From contig JAQFVV010012536.1 in NCBI GenBank assembly GCA_028023455.1, positions 2,620,001 through 2,684,000 of the forward strand: 64,000 nucleotides of DNA, written 5' to 3'. The translations under genes were made by a program, and so were the position numbers. The stretch's first letter is position 1, and every line of letters begins with the position of its first letter. This DNA comes from Epiperipatus broadwayi. Taxonomy: Eukaryota > Onychophora > Udeonychophora > Euonychophora > Peripatidae. The notes below the pieces were generated by a model, which did no database searches, had not been told where the DNA came from, and worked only from the letters and a program-made list of their open reading frames with translations. Below are positions 12,280-25,139 of this stretch, piece after piece.

Positions 12280-12886
12280 AAATTAATTAATTATTTTAAT
12301 TAGACTAGAAATAAAAGTTTGTATTTCTTTTTTTTTTTACTTAATAAATTATAAAACAGCTATAGAATTATATACATATAATTACATTATTTTATGATTA
12401 TATTTAAACTAATAAGTACAATTGTTGTATTTCATACTAGAAATATTAATTAAATCATTTTACAGTTAAAGTTTGTAGTAACAAATATATACAACAAATC
12501 ATTTTTATAATTAATCAATGTCATTATGTTAACTTACACTTTTAAATTGGTGCATTTTTATTTAGTTACTTACTATAGCATTTGTAATATCAACGATGTC
12601 ATATCGACTTCAGTTCAATACTATCACAATATTACAAAAACTTTATCTTGTGTTTGGAAAGTGAGAGTATTCATTTATAGTTTAAAAATCCACAAAGTGC
12701 ATGTGCATTAGATTAATAGCTGATTATTAATATTACAGTTTATAATATATAGCGCTATATAAAATAAATATCTTATTACAATATTAGCAAATGCTAAAGG
12801 ACAAACAGATTTATCATTCTGTCTTTTAATACTTTATTTATGCTGCATAACTCATTGGAATGTATAAATATAATCTGAGCTATAAC

Positions 12887-13530
<644 letters not shown>

Positions 13531-16500
13531 ATAGATACAGATCATAAAATATCAGAAAGAAGGTGATCGTAGTGGCTAACTAACTGAGGAACTTGTTCAG
13601 GTAGAAATTTAAATTTCAACTGAAGAATATCTGTTATTGTTCACCAGATAGGTCTTTAAATAATGTTTATTTATAGCATTTAACATCAGCTACTGTTTTT
13701 ATTGACATATATATGTATACTGTATACTTACTAGTGATTAATCATATAGAGTTAAAGTACCATATGCATGAATAAAAGAAAATACTTGAAGTCGTAAATT
13801 TCCAAGCGCCATTCAACACCCTCTTTGTCAGAAATCCTAGCAAATATAAAATAATCATTTACATTTGCAATCTTAAATTTTACAGAGATGGCTATTATGA
13901 CACATAATATTAACAACAAATTTTAAATCAATGCCAGATGTAAATAACGTCTTTTAATACAGCTAATAATTTAATGTCACGGGTAGAGTTAATATCTGCT
14001 CATTTTAACAATCCTTGATATTTTTTAATTCTAGTATCGACTTGAAATTTATTTTTATTAATATCATTATCAGACTAACTATCTCTATAAAAACCCAAAT
14101 TAAAGTTGTAAATGATTGTTTTATTACTGGGTCTTCTGACAAAAGTGGGCAACACATTGTCAGAAACAGAACTATCATTTCCAGGGATTTATACTTATTG
14201 GAAATGCTGTAGTTTTTATTAATTATATGGGTAAAAGTTTAAACAATAACAAGTAGTCACTACAGTGAAAATCTATCTTTAACATTTCTCCACAGAGAAA
14301 TACTAAAATATTTAATTCCCTTTTCTTTACTCACAATACTATTCAATGCCAGTCACTGAAAGGTTTTGTGATTTCCCTCTCTTGCTTTATTCTACTAAAA
14401 ATCCTTAATAAGCAATTGACTTTTCGATAAATTAAATATGTTATCGTTTGCGAATAAAGTGTTAAGAACAATATCACATGATCCCAAGTATTTGTTTTTA
14501 AACTTAAGATAATAAGCGTACAAATTGAAAAACTGAAATAATAAATACTTTTACATCATAATAAGATTGAGTTATGTTTTACAAAACATTTTAAATGTAA
14601 TTCCAAAAACATATATCTCTTTTCTGCATGAATGTAATATTAATAATATAAATATCTGAACACTTATAATACTAGTAATAAATCATTTAAAAGAAACTTT
14701 TCTTTTTATTTACTCTAAATAGCTTAGAAACTTTTTATTCTAGTATTTGTATCGGAATAATTTTTAAATAGCGTACTTTTTTATCACTGAACGACAATGT
14801 GAATAATAAATACATGGGTTATTTCACTGGTTATAAATCTTCATCTATTTATTATTTTTTAGATACTTTTATTTAACTTACTCTGTCTTTCTGGTTATAA
14901 TCTGGATAAAATATAATTTGCACTCACTTTCCAATGGTAATACATTTATTTTTAGAGTTTGCAAACAAGTTTAGTAAAAAAATTAAATTTTTAAATTGAT
15001 ATATAGGTAGCGGCACTTATCATATATAAAATAAAAAGTAGAAGTCAGCACACCATATATATACAACTTAAAAATAAATGTAAAAATTTTAAAAACCATT
15101 TTTATTCATATAAATGCGTTAAAAGTAAAACATAAATTCTCTTCAACTTTCATAGTAAAAACATAAGGCAATTCTGTTTAGAAATAAAATTGCACTACGA
15201 TTTCAAAAAGTTATTTAAATAAATTTGCATTTTGCATGCATTTTTTTATATTGATGCCAATATAAAAATGGATCTTTTTTAATCCAATAAATAGATTACC
15301 ATTAGTACAAGAAAGCAGGTATTAGTCGAAAGTTTATTTAAATGATTCTTCCGGGTCAAAATAACGTTTCTATTTTTAATGATGATTGGTTCATGCTTTT
15401 TTCCCATGAAAACTAAATAAAAATTATTTATTTTTTAGTATATTTATGTGGATAAAAGTATATTTTTAAATTCTTTTTTATATTATTTATTAATCTTAAA
15501 AGTAAATATTGTATTATTTTTTTAGAAAACTAAATATTAAACTTTTATGATCTTCAACATCATTAATCATGTGGTTACATGTTCATAATTTGCAATGGAT
15601 ATGCCATCAAGTCTTTTAATATTATTCAACCAATTACAAGATGGCTGAGTGAATAAAGTAAAATACTCCATCATTTTATGCTAATGACCATCTTTATTGT
15701 GATGAAGTCTTCATTTTTTATATGTGCATTGCATGATACCATAAATTAGAAGCATTGGGTTTTTTATTGTTTCATGGTAGAATGGGGATTATATCCAACT
15801 GCCACAACTATGAAGTCAGTTTTCAATTCAGAATTTGTAAATCATAGAAATGTTTCCAGGTCTTAAGTAAGCTCTGTTTTTTCTTCTTGATAACTGACCC
15901 AATTATCCATAAATATACATCTAATTATTATTATTTAGAGCATAAAGTAATATGGTTTGATCAGATAAATGTTGATGCAATCACAACAAGAATATCAATT
16001 CCATAAAATTTTAATTTTATCGCAGAAGCATCACATTTCGATAGATGACAAGTTCATAAGTAAAATTTTTATTTTTGTCAGCACTTCAATTATATGCCAT
16101 CAAACAATTTTAACTTATATTTTGTATAATTCATCATTTAGATTATTTTATAAGTAGCCACTTTATCATCATTTTTTCTATAGTCTTTGTTTTTACATCT
16201 ACTCCATGCTTTTTAAATACAGGCATGTATAATGAATACACTTAGTGAAAGTGATTTTTATTGCTTTATGCCTTATCCAATTCAAAACCAGGATCCATTT
16301 TATCCACACATACCTATGCAGATTTTTGTATTATCATAAACATATTTTAAAAGTTTATAGATTAATACATTTATAAATATATTACACATGGGACAGAGAA
16401 ATGGGAATAGCTCCATGAGTGTTTGTGTGTTTAATTAAAAGGACAGATATATTAATCTTTAACTGAAGTTTAAAGTTTATGTCTAGGTTAGAGACAATTT

Positions 16501-16857
16501 CTAGTTTAGTAAATGATTAGTAATAATCATTACTGTATTTATCTGCAGTGGTTAGTATCAAAGTTGTGAGTGGAATAAGTTTGTCACTTGTAATTCAAAA
16601 TGTAACAATTTTTTAAAATGTGAAATGATTATCATCAAGTTTAATTAATTATTAAAAATAGTACTCAAATAATTATAATAATTCAATTAAAAAAATCTTT
16701 AATCATCTTTTTATCATATTCGTGTGTGATTTGATTAATATATTTAATTATCTACGAGTTTTTAAAAGGGTAGAGAAAAAATTGATCGTATTAGATATAA
16801 AGTATAGGATTTAGCTCAATAGATAACTTATTGCTGTTTGTAATGATGGTATTTTAT
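13531..16857. other. Gene-free AT-rich DNA
   Basis: About 3.3 kb with no recognisable gene, RNA or mobile element. The short open frames (14015, 15969) lack recognisable domains and have the composition of chance frames. Confidence 0.55.
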
Positions 16858-16967
16858 TTGTAATTATATGTATTTAGGGGGGTTTGAACCCAGATTTTCA
16901 AACTCTCTTCAGATATCCACTCCACCTTATAAAAGTCTGAGTTCAAAACCTCTCTAATTACATCTAG
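16858..16967. repeat. Small family B fold-back (tRNA-like tails)
   Basis: The sequence 'ggtttgaaccc' with a following pyrimidine-rich stretch, and an inverted 'gagttcaaaacctctctaatta', match the tRNA-like tail of family B copies at 54841, 38833 and 58510. It looks like two tails facing each other with the bodies lost. Confidence 0.5.
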
Positions 16968-17044
16968 TTTTAGTATATATTCTATACTTATGTTTAAATA
17001 TTGTGATTATATGTTAACTATTTCCATCATCTAGAATCAATTGA

Positions 17045-17385
17045 TAAATGTCTTTAAAAAAAATTCAAACTGTATTTAAACTTTTTGAATATATCCAACT
17101 GCTATTAATAGCGTTCAAGTTATCATACATGTTTCCAGTGATATTCTTCTCTCTTCTTCAGTTGTTGCTAGACTGGGCAAGGACAGTATTAGCCTGGGAA
17201 TCTAATCTGGAGTCTGTTAAATTTATGAATACTGAATTCCCATGCTTGTCATATTATTGATCAAGTGAGAAACATCTTAAGAAGACAAAAACATAATATC
17301 ACTCAAAATATGTTATATACTAATTTGTGCGCTATTATTAACAGTTGAATGTATTTGGAAAGTTTAAATAAAATTTAAAGTTTTA
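17045..17385. repeat. Family D SINE as an inverted pair
   Basis: The left half (about 17045-17240) reads on the minus strand as a SINE whose sequence matches 25366-25605. The right half ends with 'aacagttgaatgtatttggaaagtttaaat', the inverse of the left start. The pair forms a fold-back with diverged arms. The tRNA-like head (A box 'tagcttagttgg', B box 'ggttcgaattc') is best seen in the copy at 25366. Confidence 0.55.
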
Positions 17386-17900
17386 ATTATAAATGATGTA
17401 AATAATTCAGCATATAATAATAAATAAAATGTTATCAATACAAACATTCCAATAAACATTAAAATCCACTTTATCTAACAGCTATCTTTGATTCCTTTAC
17501 ACTATTCAAAATAATAGCATGAAGTTCAAAAAAACCTGAAGTTTTGAACTCGGACTAATCACTTGCATAGTCATGTAATATTATTGTTCATATGTTGTTT
17601 TGGTTTTTATTTATGAATCAAACTAGGTTGAAATTTGCTTAATAATGAGAACTTTTACTTAATTGTATAGATTTGGTTTTTAACCACCCATGATCCTACT
17701 ATATTTATAGAAATATGTGCTTTCATGATTTCTATTATTCTTGTAAGTTTTGTTGTTGATGATGATATTCATAGTGCATAAATTTTGAATATTGTTTTTT
17801 TAGATAACAATATTCGTATATTTTCTTCCTCTTAGAAGTATCATTCTTATATCTTCTTCTTTACTTTGTTTGCATTCTTCATATATATATATATTACATT

Positions 17901-18572
17901 TTATAAATCTTCACATATATACTCCAATGCAAATTTTTTTATATTTAATTCCTTTATTTTTCTAACAGTTTTGACTGTCCTGCAGTCTTTATCAGAGCTA
18001 CAACATTTAAACATATAATCATATAACCATTATTCATAAACATATAAAAATACATATTTTACATTATTATTCATAATCATATTTTATTTTTTAAAAAGGG
18101 GGAAGGTTATGCAAATGGTGAGTAAAATGAATAAGTGAATTATAAAAGGGAATAAAGATAGGAATAAAAATTATTAATAAAAGAATAAGTATAGATAAAT
18201 AATAGAAAAGAAGGAAAGGATATAGGTATTAAAAGTAAAATAAAAAGGTGATATATTAGAGAGTAAAGTAGAATGATAGATAGTAAAAAAATGTAAAAAA
18301 ATAAAAAGAAAGTACAAACAGTAAAGAAATAATGAAAAAATAATAATTGATAAAAAAAAGAGGGAAATAAAAGTATAGGGTTAAAAATAAAATATGATTA
18401 TGAATAATAATGTAAAATATGTATTTTTATATGTATATAGAATAATGTTTATATGGTTAAATGTTATAACCATGATGAAGACTGCAGGTCAGTTGAAACT
18501 GTTAGAAAATTAAATGAATTATATATAAAAAAAAAAAAATTGCATTGGAGTGTATATGTGGAGATTTATAAA
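17901..18572. repeat. Family E long palindrome with hammerhead-like arms
   Basis: Arms of about 190 bp (17901-18096 and 18386-18572) are inverted copies. Each arm holds a motif of the form TGATGA or TGATAA, then an A, then a 5-bp hairpin (GACTG/CAGTC), then GAAA or AAAA. The spacer (18097-18385) is strikingly purine-rich on the plus strand. The same arm sequence makes the palindrome at 48971-49171. Confidence 0.7.
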
Positions 18573-18898
18573 AAATAATATTTGTATATGCAACAATTTA
18601 TATGTATATATGAATTTTCTGTAAGTATTGTGTATATGCTTTATGTTAATTATATTTAAAGATTTTTTTACTTAATAGAAACAGCATGGGCATAGTCTAA
18701 ACCAGGGGTCAACAAACTTTTAGTGGTGTCATGTCGAACCTATGTTATAATGTTATTCCATGTGCTGAAATGATTATATAGTATCAAAATTGATGTGGTT
18801 ATAATGGGCTTCAAAATTCTATATTACATACTTTGGAAGCCCATTATAACCAGATCTTATATTAGTGTTCATTCAATATTTTAAAATACATAGGATCA

Positions 18899-19395
18899 TT
18901 AAACAGGCAAAACTCTTCATACAGCAGTGCCACCCTGTGCCAACCAGAGTAATCAATGGATGCCAGAAGGCTCATGTATAAAATCCCTATCTAGTGCCTA
19001 CTCATCCAATATCCCCAGACTAGTTTCTGCCTTGTGGCCTTCATCAGTGTGGAGCCTTGGATCTGAGAGCACTGCACCTAGATATTAGGATCTAATGCAA
19101 CCCTCCAACAGCCACCTTTTATTTCTACTTAACTACAAAACTATGAGAATGAAATTGAAAACACAGTAATATTTCCAATCTAAACTCAATAGCATATATA
19201 GTCATATGGGTCTGAACTCAGTTCAGCACCCATACATTTTGGTGTCTTTGACTCTTTAATAACCATAGCCTTCTGGCATCCATTGATTACTCTGGTTGGC
19301 ACAGGGTGACACTACTGTATGAAGAGTTTTGCCTGTTTAATAACAATTATGTGCTAGCATAAAAGATGGTGATCATGTGATGTTTAGTGGTTTAA
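18899..19395 (-). mobile_element. Family A element, full length, with target duplication
   Basis: Starts TTAAACAGGCAAAACTC and ends ..TTTAGTGGTTTAA. It is flanked by a perfect 10-bp direct repeat, CATAGGATCA (18889-18898 and 19396-19405), extendable to 12 bp. The outer ~100 bp are inverted copies of each other. The minus strand carries a hammerhead-like motif (19012-19053). No ORF. The variable-looking, longer duplication favours RNA-mediated insertion over a cut-and-paste transposon, but this is not decisive. Confidence 0.7.
19012..19053 (-). ncRNA. Hammerhead ribozyme-like motif (family A)
   Basis: Read on the minus strand: stem I strand (TCCACA), conserved core CTGATGA (19041-19047), hairpin II (AGGCCACAAGGCA), GAAA (19024-19027), a minimal stem III (A-U and C-G closing a TA loop), then GTC with cleavage expected after C at 19018, then TGGGGA pairing back with stem I (five of six pairs). 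All core bases are present. Weak points are a short stem II with an A·A first pair and a two-pair stem III. Natural hammerheads with very short stem III are known in retroelements and are thought to act as dimers. Confidence 0.55.
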
Positions 19396-20106
19396 CATAG
19401 GATCATATGTGAAAAGTGTTTTGTTAAAGTATATTGCATTTGAAAGACATGTTTCAAATTTCCCTTAGCATGGAGAAAGTTCATTTCATTGGTTCTTTAA
19501 AAAATGTATATTGTTTATAAAATTGCTGATTAATGTACAGTGATTCAAAATAGGCAAAGTGCATTTAGATTTCAATGGCTTTTTAATTTAAAAAGCTGAT
19601 TAATGAACCCTAACAAAATAAAACAAGTATTTTTTAACATTCATCAAAAATATTTTAAAGAAAGTCATTTTGTGATATAAAAAAACAACTTGAAATTGAA
19701 ATTTTTTCTTATATTCTTCTTTTCTTTAAAACTATGGACATTTGGATTTTTTTTCTATGAGAAATTTGTTTTAATTACACAATAGACATTTAAAAGAAAA
19801 AAACAATGATTTCGGCTATGCATTAACCCTTATCACTAATTATAAACTTTTTTTTTTCAAATAAACACCCCAAAACATAAATGTATTATTATATAATTAT
19901 GAATAGAAGTGTTTCCAATGAATTAATTGATATAGTATTCAGTCTGAATATAAATTTACTCTAAACACACATTGGTACAAAAGTATCAAAGGTCAATTAG
20001 CCGTCAACAAAAAAATCCAGACAAAATTAATCCTCCTGGACAAAAAAAAATATTTCCATCCCATCTTAGCTCTTACGTTTATTGAAAATAGGAAAGATTA
20101 AATGTA

Positions 20107-20485
20107 CAGGGTGTCCCTTAAGTCTGGACACATAGGCAAAAATACATATTTTCAAGAAATGAAATTTATTAACATTTTATTCAATTGGAATAGTAAATAA
20201 TGTCTTCCATATGATTATCATCATTTGTGGCACAAAGGTTGATGCGCTTTACAAAATTCACATGAACTCGATGTAGTAAATCCATATCACTATCAATTTT
20301 AGAACATACATTCTTTATGTGTTAAACCACATGTGTTACATCTGCGTTTTTCATTGAGCACACTTTCACTACTATGGAAAAGCCAAGTGGAATCCTTCTT
20401 GGATGATGTGCATTAAATTTATCTGCTGTCTTTCGATATATAGTTAATGCGATTTCCTATATATCCAGACTTAAGGGACACCCTG
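20107..20485 (-). mobile_element. Internally deleted Tc1/mariner-type element
   Basis: Inverted termini CAGGGTGTCCCTTAAGTCTGGA (left) and its complement (right) are flanked by TA on both sides. The minus strand encodes a transposase-like C-terminal scrap (LHRVHVNFVKRINLCATNDD then NHMEDI), resembling the conserved Asn-Gly-His-Phe-Glu end of DDE transposases. It is a non-autonomous relic inserted in the hAT-type element. Confidence 0.75.
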
Positions 20486-20929
20486 TATGTTTATTGTACA
20501 AAATAATTAGTAAATTAAACTGAATCTTGGTTTCCATTTACAAGTAAGTTACATATGCCAAATGTAGGTGATGACAAAATTCATGCGCTGTAATTAAAAT
20601 ATATTTTTTTATTATTTTGATTCAAAGTGCCATTGATACACATTCTGCATGCCATGCTTGGCATGCATGTACTAGGTTGCCAACGCCTGATCTAAACTAT
20701 TATGCCGATCAACTAAAATAGGAATTTTAATTTGTGATAAAATAGTTAATATTTTGCTTCATAGGTGGAATTGTGTTTCATCTTAAATACTTTTAACTTT
20801 CCCTTTTACAAACTTTACCAATATATGGCATTTGTATTTGCACACAAACTGGCTTTAATAATGATCAGCAATCTCCTATCCAATACAAAAAATTTTACAG
20901 TATTCATTATAATTTTTTTTTTTTGGTTT

Positions 20930-21022
20930 TTCATGTGTCCTACCATCGGCCGGGAAGTGAAGCCGGTAATCCCGGACAACTGCTCATAAGGCAGTTGTGC
21001 TGACCACTTGACCACCAACCAT
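20930..21022 (-). repeat. Short tRNA-derived SINE
   Basis: The minus strand reads as a tRNA-like head (..TGGTGGTCAAGTGGTCAGC.. then ..CCGGCTTCACTTCCCGG) with an A-rich tail at the low-coordinate side (poly-T on the plus strand at 20910-20923). It is the same family as 28912, 39352, 37400 and 38080. It lacks a proper acceptor stem, so it is not a working tRNA gene. Confidence 0.6.
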
Positions 21023-21194
21023 AGAAAAATTGCCAGATGTTTTGTTTCCTGATATAACATATTTCATGTGGTTTGTTTTCTTTTATTATATATTTTTGTC
21101 CGTAACAGTTCACTTTGGAATTTATTGAAATTATTTACTTACTGATGAAATTTTTGACCACTTAATAAAGCAGTTATATTATTTTATTATTTCT

Positions 21195-21395
21195 AATAAT
21201 TCAAATTTGCAAATGTTTGTCACCTGCATATCAAAGTTATTTTTCCTTCTTTATAAGCTAATGCTAAGTGGACTTTTGGTGAAGTTCACCATATGATTTG
21301 GTGAACTTCAACAAAAGGGCACTTAACATTAGGTTATAAAAATGAAAGAAACCACTTTGATATTCATGCAAACATTTTCAAATTTGAATTGCAAA
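21195..21395. repeat. Palindromic element (~95-bp arms)
   Basis: Arms run from about 21195-21291 and 21299-21395 ('ctaagtggacttttggtgaagttcacca' type facing its complement), with a 7-bp centre. Outer parts ('caaatttgcaaatgtttg', 'tatcaaagt') also pair. No coding content; a MITE-like or fold-back element. Confidence 0.75.
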
Positions 21396-21474
21396 TACAA
21401 ATGCTGGGGAAAAATCAATATCTCTAATAATTGTAATGTTTTAGCAATAACTATATTTGCTACTTGTAATAAGC

Positions 21475-24290
21475 ATCATCATCATCATCAACCATTATCA
21501 ATCCACTGTAGGATGAAGGTCTCTCTCCAAGTTCAATCCATCTTTTTTGATCTTTAGCTTCTTTTTTCCACATCACCCCTGCACACTTTCTTATTTCATC
21601 CATCCATCTCACATATGGTCACATTCTGGGTTTTTTACAATCTCTTGAAATCCAGTTTAAGATTTCAATTGTCCATCTATTATCATCTCTTCTAGTAATA
21701 GGTCCAGCCAAATTCCACTTCAGTCTTTTAATTTTTTCAATGAGGTCAGTAACACCTGTTTGTTCTCTTACCCATATATTGTGTTTTTGATCTTTTCTTG
21801 TTACTCCTAACACACATCTCTCCAAACTTCTTTGAGTGGTCTGAAGTCTCTGTATTGCTCTTTTTTCAAGTGACCACGTCTCCGATCCATAAGTAAGAAT
21901 GGGTAAAACACATTTATTAAAAACCTTCCTTTTCAAACATATAGGCATAGTTCCTTTTAGTGTCAAGTTATTTCTACCAAAAGCACTCCAAACAAGTTTA
22001 ACTCTATGATTAATTTCATCCATTATGTTTCCATCTGTATTAATAATCTAACCGAGGTATTTGTAGCTGTTAACTTCTTCTAACTCATCACAATCAATCT
22101 TTATTTTTCTATATTGAGAAAATCCATTAAACATTACTTTAGTCTTTTTAACATTTATCTTTAATCCTACTTTCATTTGATAACTCCTGCAACATTTCCT
22201 GCAGCTCTAAAGCATTATTTGCAAAAACAACTATATCATCTGCAAAATCTAAATGACTTCAATAATCTACATTTACTTTCACTCCTTTAGCTTCCCATTT
22301 TAATCCACAAAATATTTCTTGCAGGACTGCTGTAAAAAGTTTTGGAGATATGGAGTCACCCTGTCTTACACCCTTCTCAATATTGACTTTCCTAGTACCA
22401 TTATGTAATCTAATTGGTGTTGTTGCATTTTTATAAATTTTCTTTAAAATATGACAATATCCTGGATCTATACCTTGATGATCCAATGCTTTAATCACTG
22501 AAGAAATGTTTATAGAATCAAATGCCTTTTCATAGTCTACAAATTCTAAGCATAATGGCAACTCATATTCATTTGTCCTTTCTATAACTTCTCTCAATAT
22601 CTGGATATGAACTACTGTACTAAAACCACTTTTAAATCCAGCTTGTTCTCATGGTTGGTGGAAGTCCAGTGTTCTCTGTAGATGAGTTGTTATTATCTTG
22701 GTAAAAATTTTGTATAAAACTGATAAAAGGCTGATAGGTCTATAATTTCTAATATCTTCTTTATCACCTTTTTTAAATATTAATATTAATACTGCATTCT
22801 TCCAATCATCTGGTACATCTTTATCATTTAGATATTTGGTATATAACTTTGCTAAAAAATATTCTGTTTCTTTACCTGCTTCTTTTAATACATCAGTTAT
22901 AATTCCATCACTACCTGGAGGCTTCCATTTATTCATAAATTTAATTGCATGTTTTACTTCTTCATTTAAAGTTCTGGGAAATTCGGCAGATATAATAGAT
23001 GTAGGAGGTACTTGTTTTTTATTACTATATAATTCTTGATAGAAGTCTTCTACCCTTTTCATGATGTCATCTCTCTTTTTAGTAAAAATTCCATTTTTTT
23101 AATTGCAAATATAAATTTCCTACCAATACCAAAATGTTGTTTTATACTCTTGAGACTTCTATTTCTTCTACAGCTTTCCTTGCTAGTTCACAGTTATACT
23201 TTATCATTTTCATCTTTTTCCCATCCCAATATACAAAATTTGAGATATTCAGTCTTTTTTAATGCATCATTTTTGTATATCTTCATATTCCTTCTTTTCT
23301 TCATAAATTTTCTAGTCTCAGTAGAAATTTTATTGGTCAATTGCTGCTTTTTTCTATCAGCTATCTTTGTTGCAGTTTTTAAAAGTGTGTCAGTTATTTT
23401 CATATTAATTTCATTCAAATCTGAATCATGTTCAAAATCTACTAATACTTGAAACCGATTTGTTAAGTTCTAATTTAAATTCATTAGAATGTTTCTGAAG
23501 ATTAGGAATATCAACTGTAAATATTGTTTTTCTTAATAATTTTTGTCTCTCTAGTTTTAGATTAACACTTATCTTACATCTTACTAATTGATGTTCACTT
23601 CCTGTGCTAAATTTATTAAGAATATTACAATCTTGAAATATGTGTTTTCTGTTGTCAAAATATAAGCCAATTCTGTGATTTGGATGCTTCTATGTCCATT
23701 TCCTTTTAACATTTTTCTCAAAAAAAGAATTCATAATATAAAGGTTTTTTTTTTCTGCAAACTCCACAAGTCTATGTCCTCTCTCATTTTTATTACCATA
23801 AGCAAAATTACCTACAGCATTTTCATCTTTCATTTGTCTACCAATTCTAGCATTAAAGTCTCCCATAACAATTTTAAAATGTTGTTTACTCTGATCAAAA
23901 GCCTTTTGTACATCCATATAAAATTCTCCTACTACTTCATCACTATGAGAACTTGTTGGGGCATAAACTTGAATTATCTGCATTTGGTATCTGCTATTAA
24001 GTTTTATAACTAATCTTGCCACTCTGTCCGATATACCATCAATCTCCCCAATGTTGTTCTTTCACTTTTTATTTATAATGAATCCTACTCCACTTGTATT
24101 TCCAATATTTGTGCCTTTATAATAGAGTACATGTCCACTTTTTAAATCAATTGTCTCTTCACCTTTTCTTCTAACTTCACAAAGTCCAATAATGTCCCAT
24201 TCAATACAGTTCTTCTTTTAATTCTTGCAATCTTCCTTCACTTGAAAGTGATCTGCAGTTGTAATAGGCATAAGTTATTTTATATGTATC
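21475..24290 (-). mobile_element. Nearly full-length, decayed RTE-type LINE
   Basis: About 2.8 kb on the minus strand with an apurinic endonuclease part, a reverse transcriptase part and a C-terminal tail, ending in a (TGATGATGATG) microsatellite, a hallmark of RTE-like 3' ends. The start near 24290 encodes the usual endonuclease beginning (..YNCRSLSSEGRLQELKEEL). It is interrupted by several stops and frameshifts and cannot be functional. There is no RNase H. Two shorter derivatives of the same LINE lie at 29732-30505. Confidence 0.88.
21619..24290 (-). pseudogene. Endonuclease-reverse transcriptase pseudogene of the RTE-type LINE
   Basis: Endonuclease segments (24240-23690) show WDIIGLCEVRRKGEE, then IIQVYAPTS and the catalytic VMGDFNARIG, then NERGHRLVEFAEKKNLYIMN. 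After a linker with stops, the reverse transcriptase (23062-22215) shows KPPGSDGI, LIFKKGDKEDIRNYRPISLL, motif A LEFVDYEKAFDS, motif B KGVRQGDSISPKLF and motif C FADDIVV. The C-terminal part (22023-21619) has ILTYGSETWSLEKRAIQRLQ and WNLAGPITRRDDNRWTIEIL. The frame breaks at several points, among them about 23690-23060, about 22650-22597 (between the two reverse transcriptase segments), 22258 and 22150-22023. The intact enzyme would nick target DNA and copy its RNA there. The motif spacing matches proteins annotated as endonuclease-reverse transcriptase in many invertebrates. Confidence 0.88.
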
Positions 24291-24579
24291 AGAATCATCT
24301 TGGATTTTTTTAAGTATATAAAAAAAATCAATAAAGTTGTATGATTCTTTTCGATTATCAACACTGATTTAAAATTTCTTAGAATCTAGCCAAAACAAAT
24401 AAATTTATAATCAGCCAATTAACAGTCTAAACTTATTCTTCAAGTTTTGTTCTTAATGATAATGTGTTTGTTCTTTTATTTTCCTTTTTTTTTAATGAAA
24501 ATTATCGGCATTTATACATTTAATATGTTCATATCTATACATATTTTTCTAATTGAGTGTTATTCTCAATGAAAAGATC

Positions 24580-25060
24580 GCTGTTATGTATATAAGAAAT
24601 GTATGTATACGAGTCAAAATAAGAGTCATAGGTCACATGACCCAATTCTCTTAAGCTTGTAAGATATAAACAATGAGCATTTGCCAATAGTCTCTGCCTT
24701 AAGTCTTATGCGATGTTATATTGCTAAGACTACTAATATATAGTATGGCTGATGATCTCTCAGCCTCATATAGCTATTTGAGTTGGATAGTTGGGCTTGA
24801 AGACATGTAGGTATCTGAAAATTTCAGATTTTCCACTCAATAGATAACTTTTAGAAAAATGCTGGCTTTGGGTTGGTATTTTTAGATCTAGTGTCTGAAG
24901 CTACCCTAGCGCCTGTCTGAGGAGTGCCAAAGCACGAAACCATGGTCAGAGGGGTTTCCTGGCAGAGATATTTTAAATGTTTTCTCTGGCTAAGCATTTA
25001 TCACAAATCTTATTGAGCAATTGGCAAATGCTCATTGTTTGTATGTATATGAGTGTTTAT
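24580..25060 (+). mobile_element. Family C retrozyme-like repeat with complete hammerhead
   Basis: The body (24690-24960) is homologous to the minus strand of 46621-47160 (shared blocks include GTTATATTGCTAAG, CATATAGCTATTTGAGTT and TTTCAGATTTTCCACT). Its ends carry inverted copies of ACAATGAGCATTTGCCAAT (24671 and 25021). A full type I hammerhead lies near the 3' side (24908-24956). No ORF. Confidence 0.65.
24908..24956 (+). ncRNA. Hammerhead ribozyme, type I (family C), complete core
   Basis: Core CTGAGGA (24917-24923), hairpin II GTGC-CAAA-GCAC (24924-24935, four perfect pairs), GAAA (24936-24939), stem III (A-T, C-G, C-G closing AT), then T-C with predicted cleavage after 24947. Stem I forms between 24908-24916 and 24948-24956 (T-A, G·G, T-A, C-G, C-G, G·G, C-G, G·T, A-T). 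Every conserved catalytic-core base is present, which makes this the best-preserved ribozyme in the window. Self-cleavage is inferred, not shown. Confidence 0.72.
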
Positions 25061-25139
25061 CTGAAGTTTTGTGGTTATGACATTTTAGTCATAATAATGT
25101 AGTGGACTTTAATCCGTAATCTAATCCTGAATTGTAAAT

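Larger units (their letters stand above)
18703..20689. mobile_element. Degenerate hAT-type DNA transposon, nested host
   Basis: The left end CAGGGGTCAACAAAC and the right end (complement CAGGCGTTGGCAACC) are hAT-like termini. An 8-bp duplication flanks them with one mismatch (gtctaaac at 18695-18702, atctaaac at 20690-20697). No transposase frame survives. Two later insertions lie inside: a family A repeat (18899-19395) and a mariner derivative (20107-20485). A hairpin near 18798-18853 ('ggttataatgggcttc' with its complement) is part of the host element. Confidence 0.65.
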
